Below are positions 11,951 through 24,500 of a stretch of DNA of 64,000 bases, piece by piece. The translations under genes and the position numbers were made by a program. Source of the DNA: Hirundichthys speculiger (taxonomy: Eukaryota > Chordata > Actinopteri > Beloniformes > Exocoetidae); NCBI GenBank assembly GCA_018398805.1, contig JAGFBZ010000261.1, forward strand, positions 992,001-1,056,000, written 5' to 3'. Below the pieces are notes generated by a model. That model was not told the origin of the DNA, did no database searches, and was given only the letters and a program-made list of their open reading frames with translations. The stretch's first letter is position 1. Each line of letters starts with the position of its first letter.

Positions 11951-12470
11951 AACCACAAGACCCCGATCCCAGACCAGCCCCACATCATCCGATTCCAGTC
12001 AACATCACCTGGCCCCAGACCGACCTAGCATCACTATACCTCTGACCCCAGATCACCACATCGTCACCTGGCCAAGATCGGTCCAACTTCACCTGACCTT
12101 TGAGAAGTCTCATCTGACTTCATCTCTGACACTGAATCTGTGGTTTTTAATGGTTTTGTTGCCCAAAAACATGGATAGAAGCAAATGTAAATCAGGCATA
12201 TGCATAATAGATTGGATGATAAGTGATGCTGGTTCAGATTAAACACTGATCCTGGGTCACCAGAAGTTAGTATGATTGTGTGAATCTGGTTTATAGAACT
12301 GGAGTTCACTTTATTTGTTATACTCTGATACTGCTTTTAAACCTGATAACAGATTGTGTTTACTATGGAGACCAAAAAAAAAAAAACAAACAAAAAAAAA
12401 ATCTGATTAGACTGACTGGATGTTTGAACACAATTTAGTTGGCTAAATAAAAGAAGCAATGCATCATAAA
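11951..12470 (+). other. Probable mllt11 3' UTR
   Basis: Non-coding sequence follows the mllt11 stop. A canonical AATAAA lies at 12446-12451, preceded by an A-rich tract near 12365-12400. The UTR would end shortly after the signal. The frame at 11904-12242 overlaps exon 3 in another frame and is a shadow. Confidence 0.5.
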
Positions 12471-14890
12471 ATAGAGCCATTAATGACACTGAAAACAGCA
12501 ACATAATACTGGATTTTTACCTGCAGGATTAAAGGAGAGTCTTCTAATCCTGTTCCAGACATTTGCTGAACATTACCCATCTTCTGTGAAATGAAGCCTA
12601 ACATGTTTGTTTAGTAAATGCTTTTCTGGTAAGTTTAAATGTACAAGACACAGGTTTTGGTTATTTCTCTATGCCTTTTTGTCTCATCTACCCTGATTTT
12701 TCATTTCAGCTGCTGTTATCTAATAGCACTCAAAACTCAGCCCACTTTGTCTTGACAGAATGAACTAAACACCCACACAGAATAATAAAAGTCCTTTTTT
12801 AAAAAAAAAAAAAAATCTGAATGTATCCGAGGGTCTTTTTTTAATTACTATGATTTTAAAAAGTTTCATGTAGGACACAAACACTTTCACATGCAGATAA
12901 TAAAGCCTTTTATGTCACATGATGGGGCAATTTGCATTGTTGCAATAGTGGGAGGTGAACTCACAGCAAACAAAGAAATAAGGACGATGAGGAAAAATAA
13001 AATATCGAAAAGAAACAAACAATAAGCATAAAAATCTAAAGTCAAGTTAAAACAATTATTTACAGCCTGCATGGAAAGAGTAAATGTAAACTGGTGAAAA
13101 ACCAGTCTGGTTAACAGTGCTGATTGTACAGTCTGACTGCAGCAAGGAGGAAGGATCTATAAAAAAAAAAAAAAAAAAAAAAAAATCTCTCTCAGATCAA
13201 GTACAGAGGAGTCTGAAATTTCATTGATCTTTCTTCCCCACAACAATGTGAATAATTTGAATAATTTTTTCTTGAAATTAAAATTAAGAAAAAAATGATT
13301 AAAATAAAAGATGAGCAACTGTTTATTTACTAAAAGTAGTAATTGTGATTTTTAATAGTGAAGGGATAAAAGTTTGCTCCTTCAGAGTGACTGTAATACA
13401 CAGAAAGATCCAGAATTAACCACATAAAAAACATGGTCTGCAGTAATATGCACTTACAGTGAAACATAAATGAGAGGTCCTAGAATGTTTATTTTCTTTT
13501 AGTTACAACTTTATTTCATGTTTCTTTCTATAGAATAATGAAGTTAGCACCGGTTTTTAGATTGTCTTATGCAACAGAATATGCAAAATATTACTTGTCC
13601 TACTTGATCTAATAAATCTTGATTTACTGAATTATAGAAAACTAGCGAACACACTAGCTCACTAGCTATATATGCTTATTACTATACAGCCGTTATTTTA
13701 ATAATCACATTCAGAGAAATGGTAAACAATTTGTAGAACGTTCCTCTATGATTTAAATTAATTTTTCCAGACAATTTTAACATACACGCCACACTGAGCA
13801 GGTGGGAAGGTGCAGCTTCTTCTCGCTTTTCTGGGGTCAGCGGCTGTGTAATTTAGTTAACACTTAACTACCAACTCTGTTATTCAAACTGAACCCAGAT
13901 CAGTTTTAATATGCTCTGGCAAAGCCCGCCTACAGGGAGGTTAACGTAGACTCTGCTTTCTACCTCCGGTGTCGCAAGGTAGCCATATTTGTACCAGATA
14001 AATAACACAATAAAGTGGTTTTAAAAGCGTGCTTGGCAGGTTAACACTTGCCACAACGGGTTTCACGTCAGGGGGTGCACAGTAACGCGATTCATCAAGA
14101 AAAAAGGTAAACACTTCGGCAATTTAACGTGCTAAACATCGGGCTGCGTGCAGGCTAACTGCTAACACTGCTAGCGAGTAGAGAGCAGTCAAAATAGTCC
14201 GCACTTCCTGTTGAGAATTTCAACATAAGATATATGGCGTATGTTCCAGCCGTGAATGTGTTTTGTTTGATCCACATTACTTAAAGAGCTGCAAAACGTC
14301 TTCATCTCATCAGCATTTTGTTTTTAATACTTTTAGTTGTATTTAAAACATGAACTCTAAGAGGCTATAGAGCTGGAACATGCTTTAAAATAACTAATTT
14401 TTAAAACTATTGTTAAAATGAATGTGTTATATTTTGCCACATTTCTGCCATTCTTCTTTCATATGCTTTAAAAGACTCCCACACACAAGTGTCATGGTCA
14501 GCTCAATTAATAACTTATAAAAGTATTCTTTTGGATTAGTTTCCATTCTATTTGAAAAGAAATTATATAAGCCAAATGAGATATTAAAGATAAATATATT
14601 GTACACATTTATCATAAGTTGTTTTTGGACCATTTTTAAGCCAAGTTTTGTTAAACAACAGACTGTGGTTTATCAATCTTCAGTATGAAATTTAATCATT
14701 TAATTATTTTAACAGCAGTAACATGATTCATTTCAATGTTTCTTACCATACAAAATATTAATAATAGGTCAATTTAATAGATGTATTTTTGTGAGGGATT
14801 AATTTACACATGTTTGGCACAAAATTACAAAAATACATGAAACATAACCTTCTCGTACTAACTTAAACTTTTATTTCGAAGGCTAAATAA
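12471..14890. other. mllt11-gabpb2 intergenic region
   Basis: No protein gene is seen. It holds copy 1 of a ~700-bp repeat (13024-13723). Around 13790-14170 there is a somewhat GC-richer patch with CpGs and a candidate donor (AAG|gtaaac near 14106), which could be an alternative gabpb2 first exon; this is weak. The rest is AT-rich. Confidence 0.5.
13024..13723 (+). repeat. ~700-bp direct repeat, copy 1 (intergenic)
   Basis: From 'aagcataaaaatctaaagtc' to 'cagagaaatggt' this sequence is nearly identical by eye to 16352-17080. It is flanked on both sides by the 7-bp direct repeat AAACAAT (13017-13023 and 13724-13730), which could be its own target duplication. It contains an internal A-run (13160-13184) and 'cagtctgactgcagcaagga', a motif seen in common fish repeats. 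It lacks a 21-bp stretch ('tttgggctgtgatttcc...') found in copy 2. Confidence 0.85.
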
Positions 14891-15300
14891 ATAACATCCG
14901 TGTGGGTAGCGGCCGCCTCTCGCTAACTTTCCACAGTAAACAAGCTTAGGGGAGCCCGATAGACTGCTGTGGCGCCTAATGTCCTTATTCTGCGCTTTTT
15001 AAAATAAAATCCCGGCATCACTGGCTCTTTCTACGTGTTGCAGAACGACATAAAACGCGTAGCTCCTCCTCACATAGAGGGGCCTCTTGTATTTAGCCGG
15101 CTAGCCTGCTAACATTAGCCCAAAGGAGCAGTCCAGCTGGCCCTTAACAAACCTGGACGCGGTAAGTAGCCGCTCTGCCGCCTTACATCAGGAGAAGACG
15201 CACATTTTCCGAGTCTTCGCATTTTAAAAGATAAAAAACACAAAGTGGGGGGGAGGTTGAAGAGCATCTTCAAAGCAGTCTCCGGTAAGTGGTTTGACGG
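14890..15300 (+). promoter_or_regulatory. Putative gabpb2 promoter and non-coding exon 1
   Basis: This is a GC- and CpG-richer patch in an otherwise AT-rich setting (for example 'gtagcggccgcctctcgc'), with two strong donor sequences: gcG|gtaagt after 15161 and ccG|gtaagt after 15284. gabpb2's first coding exon begins exactly at an acceptor (18558/18559), so an upstream untranslated exon is required, and this is the best candidate region. There is no TATA box, which fits a housekeeping-type promoter. Inferred from composition and splice signals only. Confidence 0.5.
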
Positions 15301-18300
15301 TGCACGCTTGCAGAATGCAACTTAACCGGATGTGGAAGTAGTTTTTTCTACGTGTGTAAAATAGGAAATTTCTATGTGACTTCCCCCGGAAAACCAACAA
15401 CTTAATATCAAACAGTTTCCTGTCTCTGTTACTGTAAATGTGTCGGTGTCAGAGATTGATGGATTTAGCGGTGATTGTTTTAGTTTGCAGCTTAGAGGGG
15501 GGACACAGGGGTACGTGGCACATGGCGGTCTCTTTTCTGGCCATGAAGGCGCGTAAAATGGCTCCTCAGTCGTGGAGAGAAAAGCCTCGTCTATGTTCCA
15601 TTTCGCAATACCAAATGCCGTTTACCGCACAGGGTTCCATTATCGGACTTGAAGTTTGTTGGATTTCTCGGAAAAATAATAAATCACACCCTCATCACAC
15701 CGTAGTTAAACCGTGTGTTTTTAAAAAGTTACTTCAGAGTAGTTTCTTACAGATGTTTTCAGTATTAGCCCACAAAGCATTTGCGATCTTCAATCCAATA
15801 TTCGAATCATCCGATCTTGTTAGTGGTGTACATTTTTAAAGGAACGTTTGTCAACTTCACAGTTTAGCTTTTTATGACACTAAGGGAGTTTTTATGCCGC
15901 TGAAGCATAAAAAGCCGTAGCTGTTTCCAGCTCAGTGATAGCTCAGTGTTTTGTCCGATAACGGACACATAAGTGTTAGCTTAAGAAACAGGCAGTTACT
16001 GTCAATAGAATGGAGAGAGGGAGGCCAACGACTGCTTGTCTCATGGAAAAGTTTATTTTACGTGTAAACATGTATCTTATTATCTGTCTTACATCCATTC
16101 AAAATTATTAAAAGTTGGATAAAATTCGTGAAGTGAAAATATTTCAAATGTTTGTTATTACTGTTGTTTTGTAAACACCATTAACCGCACAGATTTTGGT
16201 AAATGCTAAAGAGTAAAATTCCTTAAGAGAGATGCTTTTCTGGTCTTTAGATGGTTTCTTTCCTGTTATTTGATTTCATTTAAATTTTGACGCTTTTGTA
16301 ACTTCAATGGCAATAGACTGAGCTGCTATCGAGTATTATTTTTATTACACTTAAGCATAAAAATAAGCATAAAACAATAAGCATAAAAATCTAAAGTCAA
16401 GTCAAACAATTATTTACAACCTGCATGGAAAGAGTAAATGTGAAAAGTTGAATAATCAGTCTGGTTAACAGTGCTGATTGTACAGTCTGACTGCAGCAAG
16501 GAGGAAAGATAAAAAAAAAAAAAAATCTCTCTCAAATCAAGAACAGAGGAGTCTGAAATTTCTTTGATCTTTCTTCCCCGCAATAATTTGAATAATTATT
16601 CTTGAAATTAAAATTAAGAAAAAAATAATTAAAATACAAGATGAGCAACTGTTTATTTACTAAAAGTAGTAATTGTGATTTTTAATAGTAAAGGGCTAAA
16701 AGTTTTATCCTTCAGGATGACTGTAATACACACAAAGATCCAGAATTAACCACATGAAGAACATGGTCTGCAGTAATATGCACTTACAGTGTTTGGGCTG
16801 TGATTTCCAAAAAACATAAATGAGAGGTCCTAGAATGTTTATTGTCTTTTAGTTACAACTTTATTTCATGTTTCTTTCTATAGAATAATGAAGTTAGCAC
16901 CGGTTTTTTAGTTTGTCTTATGCAACAGAATATGCAAAATATTACTTGTCCTACTAGATCTAATAAATCTTGATTTACTGAATTATAGAAAAATAGTGAA
17001 CACACTAGCTCACTAGCTATAAATGCTGATTATAGCTATACAGCCGTTATTTTACAGTAATCACATTCAGAGAAATGGTAATTATTTTTATTACACTCGA
17101 ATTCCCCATTTTTCGTTGAGACTGATTGGTTAATCTTTGTTCTATATAAAGTATGAAGGTGAATGCAAAAGGCTTACGATATTATTACCTTTATAAAGTT
17201 AGAAACTGGATTTATGGAGTTTTATTATTAAAGCGTAAATGATTTGGTTGCTAAAAACCCACCTTATCTCACTACATTCAATTATGATTTATTTTTTATT
17301 TTCTTAAAGGCTCTCATTCATTCACTGATATCGTTCTGTTGACAACAGACATTTGTTCTTAAAAATGTACTTTGTGGTACTTAAGAACTTTATGGTATGT
17401 TCAATAAAAACGTGAATTTAAAGGTTTCTGTGAAGTTTCACCTAGCAGTTAGGTTTAATACTTATCCACATCTTAATAATTTTCATGATTAATAGATAGG
17501 CCTGTACTCATCTTTCTGCAGTTACTGAGCCTGTACATTGTCTTATCTTGATGTTGCCTAATCGGCTGTATGTGCACAAGCTGTCCTTGTAAAACAAAGG
17601 TTAGTTAAATGTGAAAATGTTGATCGGTTTTCCTAGTCCACAAGAGGGGGTAAAATGTGTTCAAATTAATGAGTTCAGAAACACAAATATGTTCATTCTA
17701 CTGATGCGTGATATACTACAGTACCAAATACATTCATGAATGCTAAGATAATTAAAAAATTGGTGTTTTGCTTTAAAAAGGTGTTACTCAGAGTAGTTGC
17801 TTATTAATAAAGTAGTTGTCAATATCATTAAGTAGATAGTTTTGTTCTGTAAGTTACTACCGATAAAACTAACATTAAAGCTTCAGTACAATGAGAAACC
17901 CCGTTGTAAGCATGAAATACTGATCAGTTTATATGGCAGCAAATAATGAGAACAGTTACAGAATTGTAAGTTTGGCTTGTTGGTGTGTTAAAGATGTCAG
18001 GAGAGGAGGTGTTGTTGTGAAGGGAAAAAAAGAATATTTGTAATGTATTTGAAGGTAGATAGAAACGCTCCTGCTCTGGTAGCATTTGGCACCGCATCCC
18101 ATCATCATTGAACCACAAATGAGAACAGTCTGGACTGAGACTGCTTTGTGTGTAGGAGTGGCAGTACCAGACGAAGTTCTATAGAGAAAAAAAATGGTCG
18201 AGAAGGAGCAAAAGCCTGTATGAATGTGTTGTTTTTATTGTATTCAGAGGTCTGAAATGCTGTGTTCTTGCACAGTAACTGGATTCTGACTATACTTTTT

Positions 18301-18558
18301 AAATGCATTTAGTTATTCACTTCTGCCACATTTCACCAGGATGGTTTTTTGATGTGACAGTTTGTTGTTTCCATCAGAAAAGTCATTTTAGTCTCTGATT
18401 TTTTTTTTTTTTTTTGATGAAATAATAAAAAATACTTGTATATAAATGCTGTGTATATACAAAAGAAAAATGTGTGTTTCAGAGTGCATGAATATAATTC
18501 AAGATCCAAAAATATTGCTTCATAATAACAGCTGCTCCTCTGTATTGATCTGTGTCAG
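15301..18558 (+). other. Putative gabpb2 intron 1
   Basis: The stretch between the presumed untranslated exon and the first coding exon contains copy 2 of the ~700-bp repeat. The 133-residue open frame at 15438-15839 has no recognisable domain. AT-rich; no RNA gene recognised. Confidence 0.45.
16352..17080 (+). mobile_element. ~730-bp repeat copy 2, flanked by 17-bp TSD
   Basis: A near-identical direct copy of 13024-13723 sits in gabpb2 intron 1. It is bounded exactly by the 17-bp perfect direct repeat ATTATTTTTATTACACT (16335-16351 and 17081-17097), a length typical of target-primed (LINE-like) insertion. The left end carries extra short AAGCATAAAA repeats. The copy also retains the AAACAAT that flanks copy 1 on its left, suggesting copy 2 was templated from copy 1 or a similar copy. 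No coding capacity was seen. Confidence 0.8.
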
Positions 18559-21500
18559 ATGTCGCTAGTGGATCTGGGAAAGAGGCTGCTGGAGGCAGCC
18601 CGGAAAGGTCAGGATGATGAGGTTCGAAACCTGATGGCTAATGGGGCTCCGTTCACCACAGACTGGGTGAGAATCTGGCCTCAAAAGTCACTTACAGTGG
18701 ATTTAATCAAAATAACGTTTGCTTGTTGTTTCCTTGTAAATGATTAAGTATTAGGAGTAAAACACAAAAAGTAATTAAAAAATGTTTTATTTGGCCAAAA
18801 ATAACAGCTTGCTGATAAACAAAGAGGCTTTTATTGATTTTTTTTTAATGCTTTCTTTTGTTTGAGGCTAAAGCCATCATCGTTATCTAGCAATAAGAGA
18901 GCAGAAAGACCAATGTTAAGTCTTTCAACTAAGCCCCAGTTTATCTTCTGCAGTGACGTCATGTGTGTTTTTACCCTTGTGTCACACAGTTGGGGACGTC
19001 CCCGCTTCACCTGGCAGCTCAGCACGGCCATTACTCCACAGCAGACGTCTTGCTGAGAGCTGGCGTCAGCAGGGATGCCCGCACCAAGGTGGACAGGAAC
19101 GCCACTGCATATGGCTGCTGCTGAGGGACACACAGTCATCGTGGAGCTGCTGGTTCGGGTAGGGCCTCTTGAGTAAATAGAGAACTTGAACTGTAATTTT
19201 AATAACATAGAATCTTGACTTTATGTACAGTAGTAGAGCTAGTTTTGTGATCATTATTATCAAAATCCATCAACACATGGAGCATATTTTTTTTATCAAT
19301 AAATAACCTGTAACATTTGACAGTTTACATAAAACAATGTTCCTGCAGCAGAATTAAGTTTTCTTTGTTCTACCTAAAAATGTCCTCAGATATTTTTGCA
19401 ATAACTGTATGTCAAGAATGTCTTTGGTTTCTTACTGTTACAACTAACATGCACATTCTTACTTGATGAGTGGAATGTAACCAGTCCTGGTGCTCTGAAC
19501 ATTAGTGGCCTAGAACAGATAATCAAACCAGACCGACAACTCAGAGCAACGGTATGCTCCAGAAATCATGGGGTGTTTTTTTTTCTTCTTCTTCTTTTCT
19601 TTTCTTGTCTTTTCGCTCGGTCGGTCATAGAAAACAAGGGACACTAATTTTAGAGTCTGTGCCCACTTATAATGAATAAAAATAACTTTTAATTATCAGT
19701 AAAAATAATTTTCCTGGTGCCACAGCTGTGTTATATACAGGAAAGATGCAGATGTGTTAAGGCTGGAAAAAAAGCCTCTTCTGTTTTGTTTGCTTTTTTT
19801 CCTCTATTGTTATCTTGAAAAGTCAAATTACTTGTATCTGTGCCTCTAACTGATTTAAGCAGTTCATCAGTTAAAAAAAAAATTGATTATTTTCAGCAAA
19901 TCTATCATATTCAACTCTCACTTCTTTTTAAAAAATCTGCTTTAAGAGTGGAGCAGACATCAATGCCAAAGACATGCTGAAGATGACTGCTCTTCACTGG
20001 GCAGCACAACACGGACACCACAGCGTCGTTGAGACCCTCATCAAACACGGGGCCGACGTGCACGCGCTCAGTAAGTTTGACAAGACACCATTCGACATCG
20101 CAGTTGACATCCAGAACACGGAGCTGATGCTGTTGTTACAGGTGAGAAAAATCCCAAATTTCTCTGTCTTTTGTGCTTTAATATCATTTTCTGGAGTCTT
20201 TTTAAAAGCTCATTTGCTGGCACCATTTTTGCAGGTGTAGATTAATCCTTATCTATATTTAATTTACCCCAATAATTTCTGCATTACACTGACTACATCT
20301 TTTATTAAAGATAATCATGGAAACAGCGAGTAGCACAAAACTGATATGCCATTACTAAAAGCACAGGCTCCCTGGGGCTTTTGAGAACATCTGACTTTTA
20401 TTTGAAGAATTCTAAACATTGATTTTCAGCCTGACTCAAATTATCTGCTTTTGATGAATATTTTCTTGCTGTAATAGGAATCTACCCTGGGGAAACTAGG
20501 TGAAATGCAATTGACAAATACCAGTCCACCACAAATACCAGTTTGCCTCCATGCAGACTTAGGCCCCGATCGTACACCTCCCGCTAGCCACTACCCGCCA
20601 CCCGCCAAACCCTAAAGCCGCTTTGCCGACTCCCTTATTCACATTGTAGGTGTGGCAATGGGTGTGTCTTTTGTGCTTTCCACAAACTCGGTATCTTGTG
20701 ATCGCGGGTTTAGGGTAGCGGGTAGCGGGTGGTCAGACCATGAGAATATGTTCTCGCGGCTCTGCCTGAGCGTGTTTACCTGGAGCGCACCAACTATCTG
20801 GGACTTTCAGGTAGCCGATAGGAATTGTCTGTTTAAAAATATTTTTACCTCCGCCAAGAAGGTTACGTTTTTGTCTGCGTTTATCTGTCTGTCTGTGTAG
20901 AAGATAACTCAAAAAGTTACGGATGGATTTTGATAAAATTTTCATGAATCGTCAGAAATGTGAAAAGGAAGAACTGATTTCATTTTGGGTGTGATCTGGA
21001 AGAAATCCTGGATTCTGAATCACTTTCAAATTTTCAATAACATTGCGGTCAATGGGGCCAGAAATTTCATCAAATTTCAAAGGCTGGTCCGGATCTGATC
21101 CAGAAGGCGGATTTTATCGCAATCTGTAAATTACTATATGGGAGAACTGTTGTGCTTGGCGGAGGTCTGTGCTCTCCGAGTGCTTTTCTAGTTAAGAAAT
21201 GCTTTCCTGGAAGTTCACTGGCTCTTTTTTTTCTGAGCAGTTTGTTGAAACTTCTTGGAGTACAAAAGGAATGATTAAATCATTTGCTCCACATTAGTTA
21301 GAGCTAGTTATGTATATATCAGTGCAGAGGAGGAGGAGGAGGAGGAGGAAGGAAGAGGAGGAAGCTCTACAGCAGAGTCCCAGATGAGCTGCGCATGAGA
21401 GCTGCTCCGATCTGGATGAAAAGACGCTCCATAGCGGTTTGCGGGTAGCGCAACCTGCTCTTAAAGGCAATGGCTGCTGATGCACTGATTGGTTAAACAG

Positions 21501-24500
21501 GTGGAACGCCCTAACCACTCCCATGCATAATATATGCATAATATAGCAGTTAGCGCAGGTAAGGTAGCAGGTTTAGGGAGATGGAAGATTACGTTTTTTG
21601 CGGGGGAACGCCCCTCCCGCTACCTGCTATCCCTTAATAGCCAATTTTGGAGGTTTGGCGGAAGATCGGGCCCTTAGTGATTCCCTGAATCTTTATCACA
21701 CAGCTGGCGAGTACATTGTAGAAAGCAGCAGTACAGCAAACTGACACAAGTTATAAATATCCTTTAACCTGAGATACTAATGTGCAAATTTTAAACATGC
21801 ACATTATCACCGAATGCAGCTCAACTGACGTGCAATAACTTCTCAGGTGTAGTAATCACTACCAACATATCCTTGTAAATAAAGTCAGAGTTATTATTTA
21901 TTATTTATTATATATTCTCTATTGTAGTTATTGTTTGTTTTTATTATTGTTTTATCCTATTTTATTGTTGTCCTTTTCTCTTCTTATTGCTATTCTCACT
22001 GCTGCTGTAACATTGTAAATTTCCCCATTGTGGGACAAATAAAGGAATATCTTATCTTATCTTAATTGTTATGATTTATTCCTATGTAATTGATGCTTTT
22101 GCCATGAAAGGTTTAAGTTGTCTTCGTCACACATTTGTGTGTTGTTTGAAGACAAAACCATCAGCACCTTTCGCACAAACAGTGATATAAAATTTGGACT
22201 GAAATTCTAAAGCATTGTTGTCATTTGAAACAGCGAGGTGCTGCTGAATATCTAACTACTTAAACTATTAATGGAATTCAGTTTTAATCTGGAAGAAGAC
22301 TGACAAGGAAAAATATGTGTTTTGAAGCTGCTTAATGCTTTATTGATTTCTGAAAACAACATTTCCATCTTTGTAGGAGGGTATGCAGAACCAGGTTAAC
22401 ATGAACCAGGTGAATATGAACCAAGTGAGTATGAATGTGGAGACGACCACCACCACCAATCAGCCACAGTTCATTATCCAGGGAATACCTGCCATCCAAG
22501 GGGGTGTGGTCAACCTGGCTGAGCTCCTCAACAAGGCAAATGCAGGTATGAACTCACACAGACAGACAGACAGACAGATACATAGGCCTTATTTCATTAT
22601 CCCTGTGGTAGATACTAATTATCTATGTTTCTGTCTAATTGTTAAGCAAACCTGCAGTTGTAAAGTGAGTAAACTATGCTCAATAATGTCAATAAAGATG
22701 GTGATATAGGCCAGGTTATATATGAAAAACTCAACATAGAGGTCACTAAGTGTAAATAAACCTTAAAGAGAAAAAAAATATACCAGTCATATGAAACAAA
22801 AACAAGAATGTGTCTTGACGATTTTTTGTAAATTGTTGATGTTGCAATTTTTTTTTATGTCAATTAATATTGGCTATATTTCTTCTCTAAAAATGTTGTA
22901 AGGCACTTTAACTCTTGAAATTGACAAAAAAAAAAAAAAAAAAAACACCTTAAAGGAACATAAAAGCTTGTTTTAGAAAATTAAGGGAGTATTTTTTGCA
23001 ATTTTCTGTGATGAGGCCAGTCCAGTACCTCAAAAAGCACATAAAAAGAGAAGTGGATTATTAACTGTGCATGTTATCAACAATGTCTAACTTCAACATC
23101 AATAAGAATTCTCTGCATTGTAGTAGCAATAGTACCTATGGGTTCATGTGAGGTCATTTTAAACACACACATACACACTGCTCAGCTTAAAGCCCATATG
23201 TCTAGTGGAATTTTGTGTTGGGTTTAATTTTAGCTTGCTTTTTGTCCTTCAGGAGAGTCAGAGGAGGCAATGGCCGCCAGTGCACTGGACTCCAACATCC
23301 AGCATGCTGCTGTTGTGAATGATGGTGGCCAGAGGGTAATCACCATAGTAACAGATCCAGCATGGGAACCTTCAGACTACCGGAGGGATGACACAGCCAT
23401 TCTTTGTCACAATGCAGCACGGGCAGCAGAGTATGACACAAATAGTAACTTATCAGAGTGTGAAAAGTTCTCAGGTTGTTTTGTTGCTGACCGTTAGTTT
23501 GATTTCAGTGTTGGCAGTGCCCGCCAATACAGTGACAGAAGAGGTGATGACAGAGGAGCCTCAGCCTCCACCTTCCAGGAAGAGGAAGCTGGAGGCAACC
23601 AACAACCACAATGATGCAGCAGAGACGGTGAGTACAGCATGTGTACATACACAGCACTAAAGTTTAACTTTTTCTTTTTAGTCAGAAATTGCAAAAGAAA
23701 AAACAATAGCCCAAATAGTTATTTCAAATTTACACTGAACTCACCTTCTATAAAATCAGTGAACTAAAACTATCCTGGATGTTTGGATAGATTTTTTAAA
23801 GTAATTACATGGTAATTTGTCTGTAAAGATAGAATTGTGATTTTATGTCCGATCACACTGGCACAGTGAAGTTGAAACTTCTACACTGGCAGGTGTAGAA
23901 GTTTTATTCTATACCTGCAGGTGGGGCAGGGTGATTAATTGATTATGTTGGTTTATTTGAATATATAGTTTATGACAATGTATAAGAAGGGTAGTTTGAA
24001 CTTTGTAGTTCTGTAACGCCTCCACCAAGAGTTCTCTTCAGACACAGACAACACATCATGGCACCTTGTATGTGTGAAAAAGTGAACTATTTTCCCAGAA
24101 AATGTTGCCAAGATGGGAACAATTTCTTCAGTCACCTGAAGTAGTTTATGTTTGCAATGTCCAGCGTTGTGCAACCTGCTATTAGTAAAGTTTGTCTAAA
24201 GTCCATGGCAACTTAAGGTAATGACACAACTAATTCATACTAGCATCCTCAATGTGTGGAACTCACTCTGAGTTTCACAGGACTTTGACTCTTAAAGACA
24301 ACGCTGGCAGTATCATTTTCCTGCAGTATCCCATATGATAAGAAGACCTGGTGGTGTTTCATGCCACTAAAAATATAGTGCCCATTTACAGTCGAAAAGG
24401 CTGGATCTATCCTTTAAATCACATGTGTCAAACACAAGGCCCGTGGGCCAAATGTGACCCGCCACATCATTTTATGTGACCCTTGAGAGCTTGTGCATTA

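Larger units (their letters stand above)
20562..21673. mobile_element. Harbinger-like non-autonomous DNA element in gabpb2 intron 4
   Basis: The ends GGCCCCGATC...GATCGGGCCC form an inverted repeat flanked by TTA on both sides (20559-20561 and 21674-21676). The 3-bp TTA duplication suggests PIF/Harbinger. Subterminal regions are full of short GGGTAGCGGG / CCCGCTACC motifs in both orientations. No transposase frame is present. A copy of another repeat (20847-21193) is nested inside, and a GAG-triplet run lies at 21326-21362. Confidence 0.7.

Noticed and set aside
13790..14170. Second promoter/first exon for gabpb2
   Set aside because: Somewhat CpG-richer with a possible donor, but weaker than the 14890-15300 region; not called separately.
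15438..15839. 133-residue open frame near the gabpb2 promoter
   Set aside because: No recognisable domain, lies in presumed intron 1, composition not typical of a conserved protein; most likely a chance frame.
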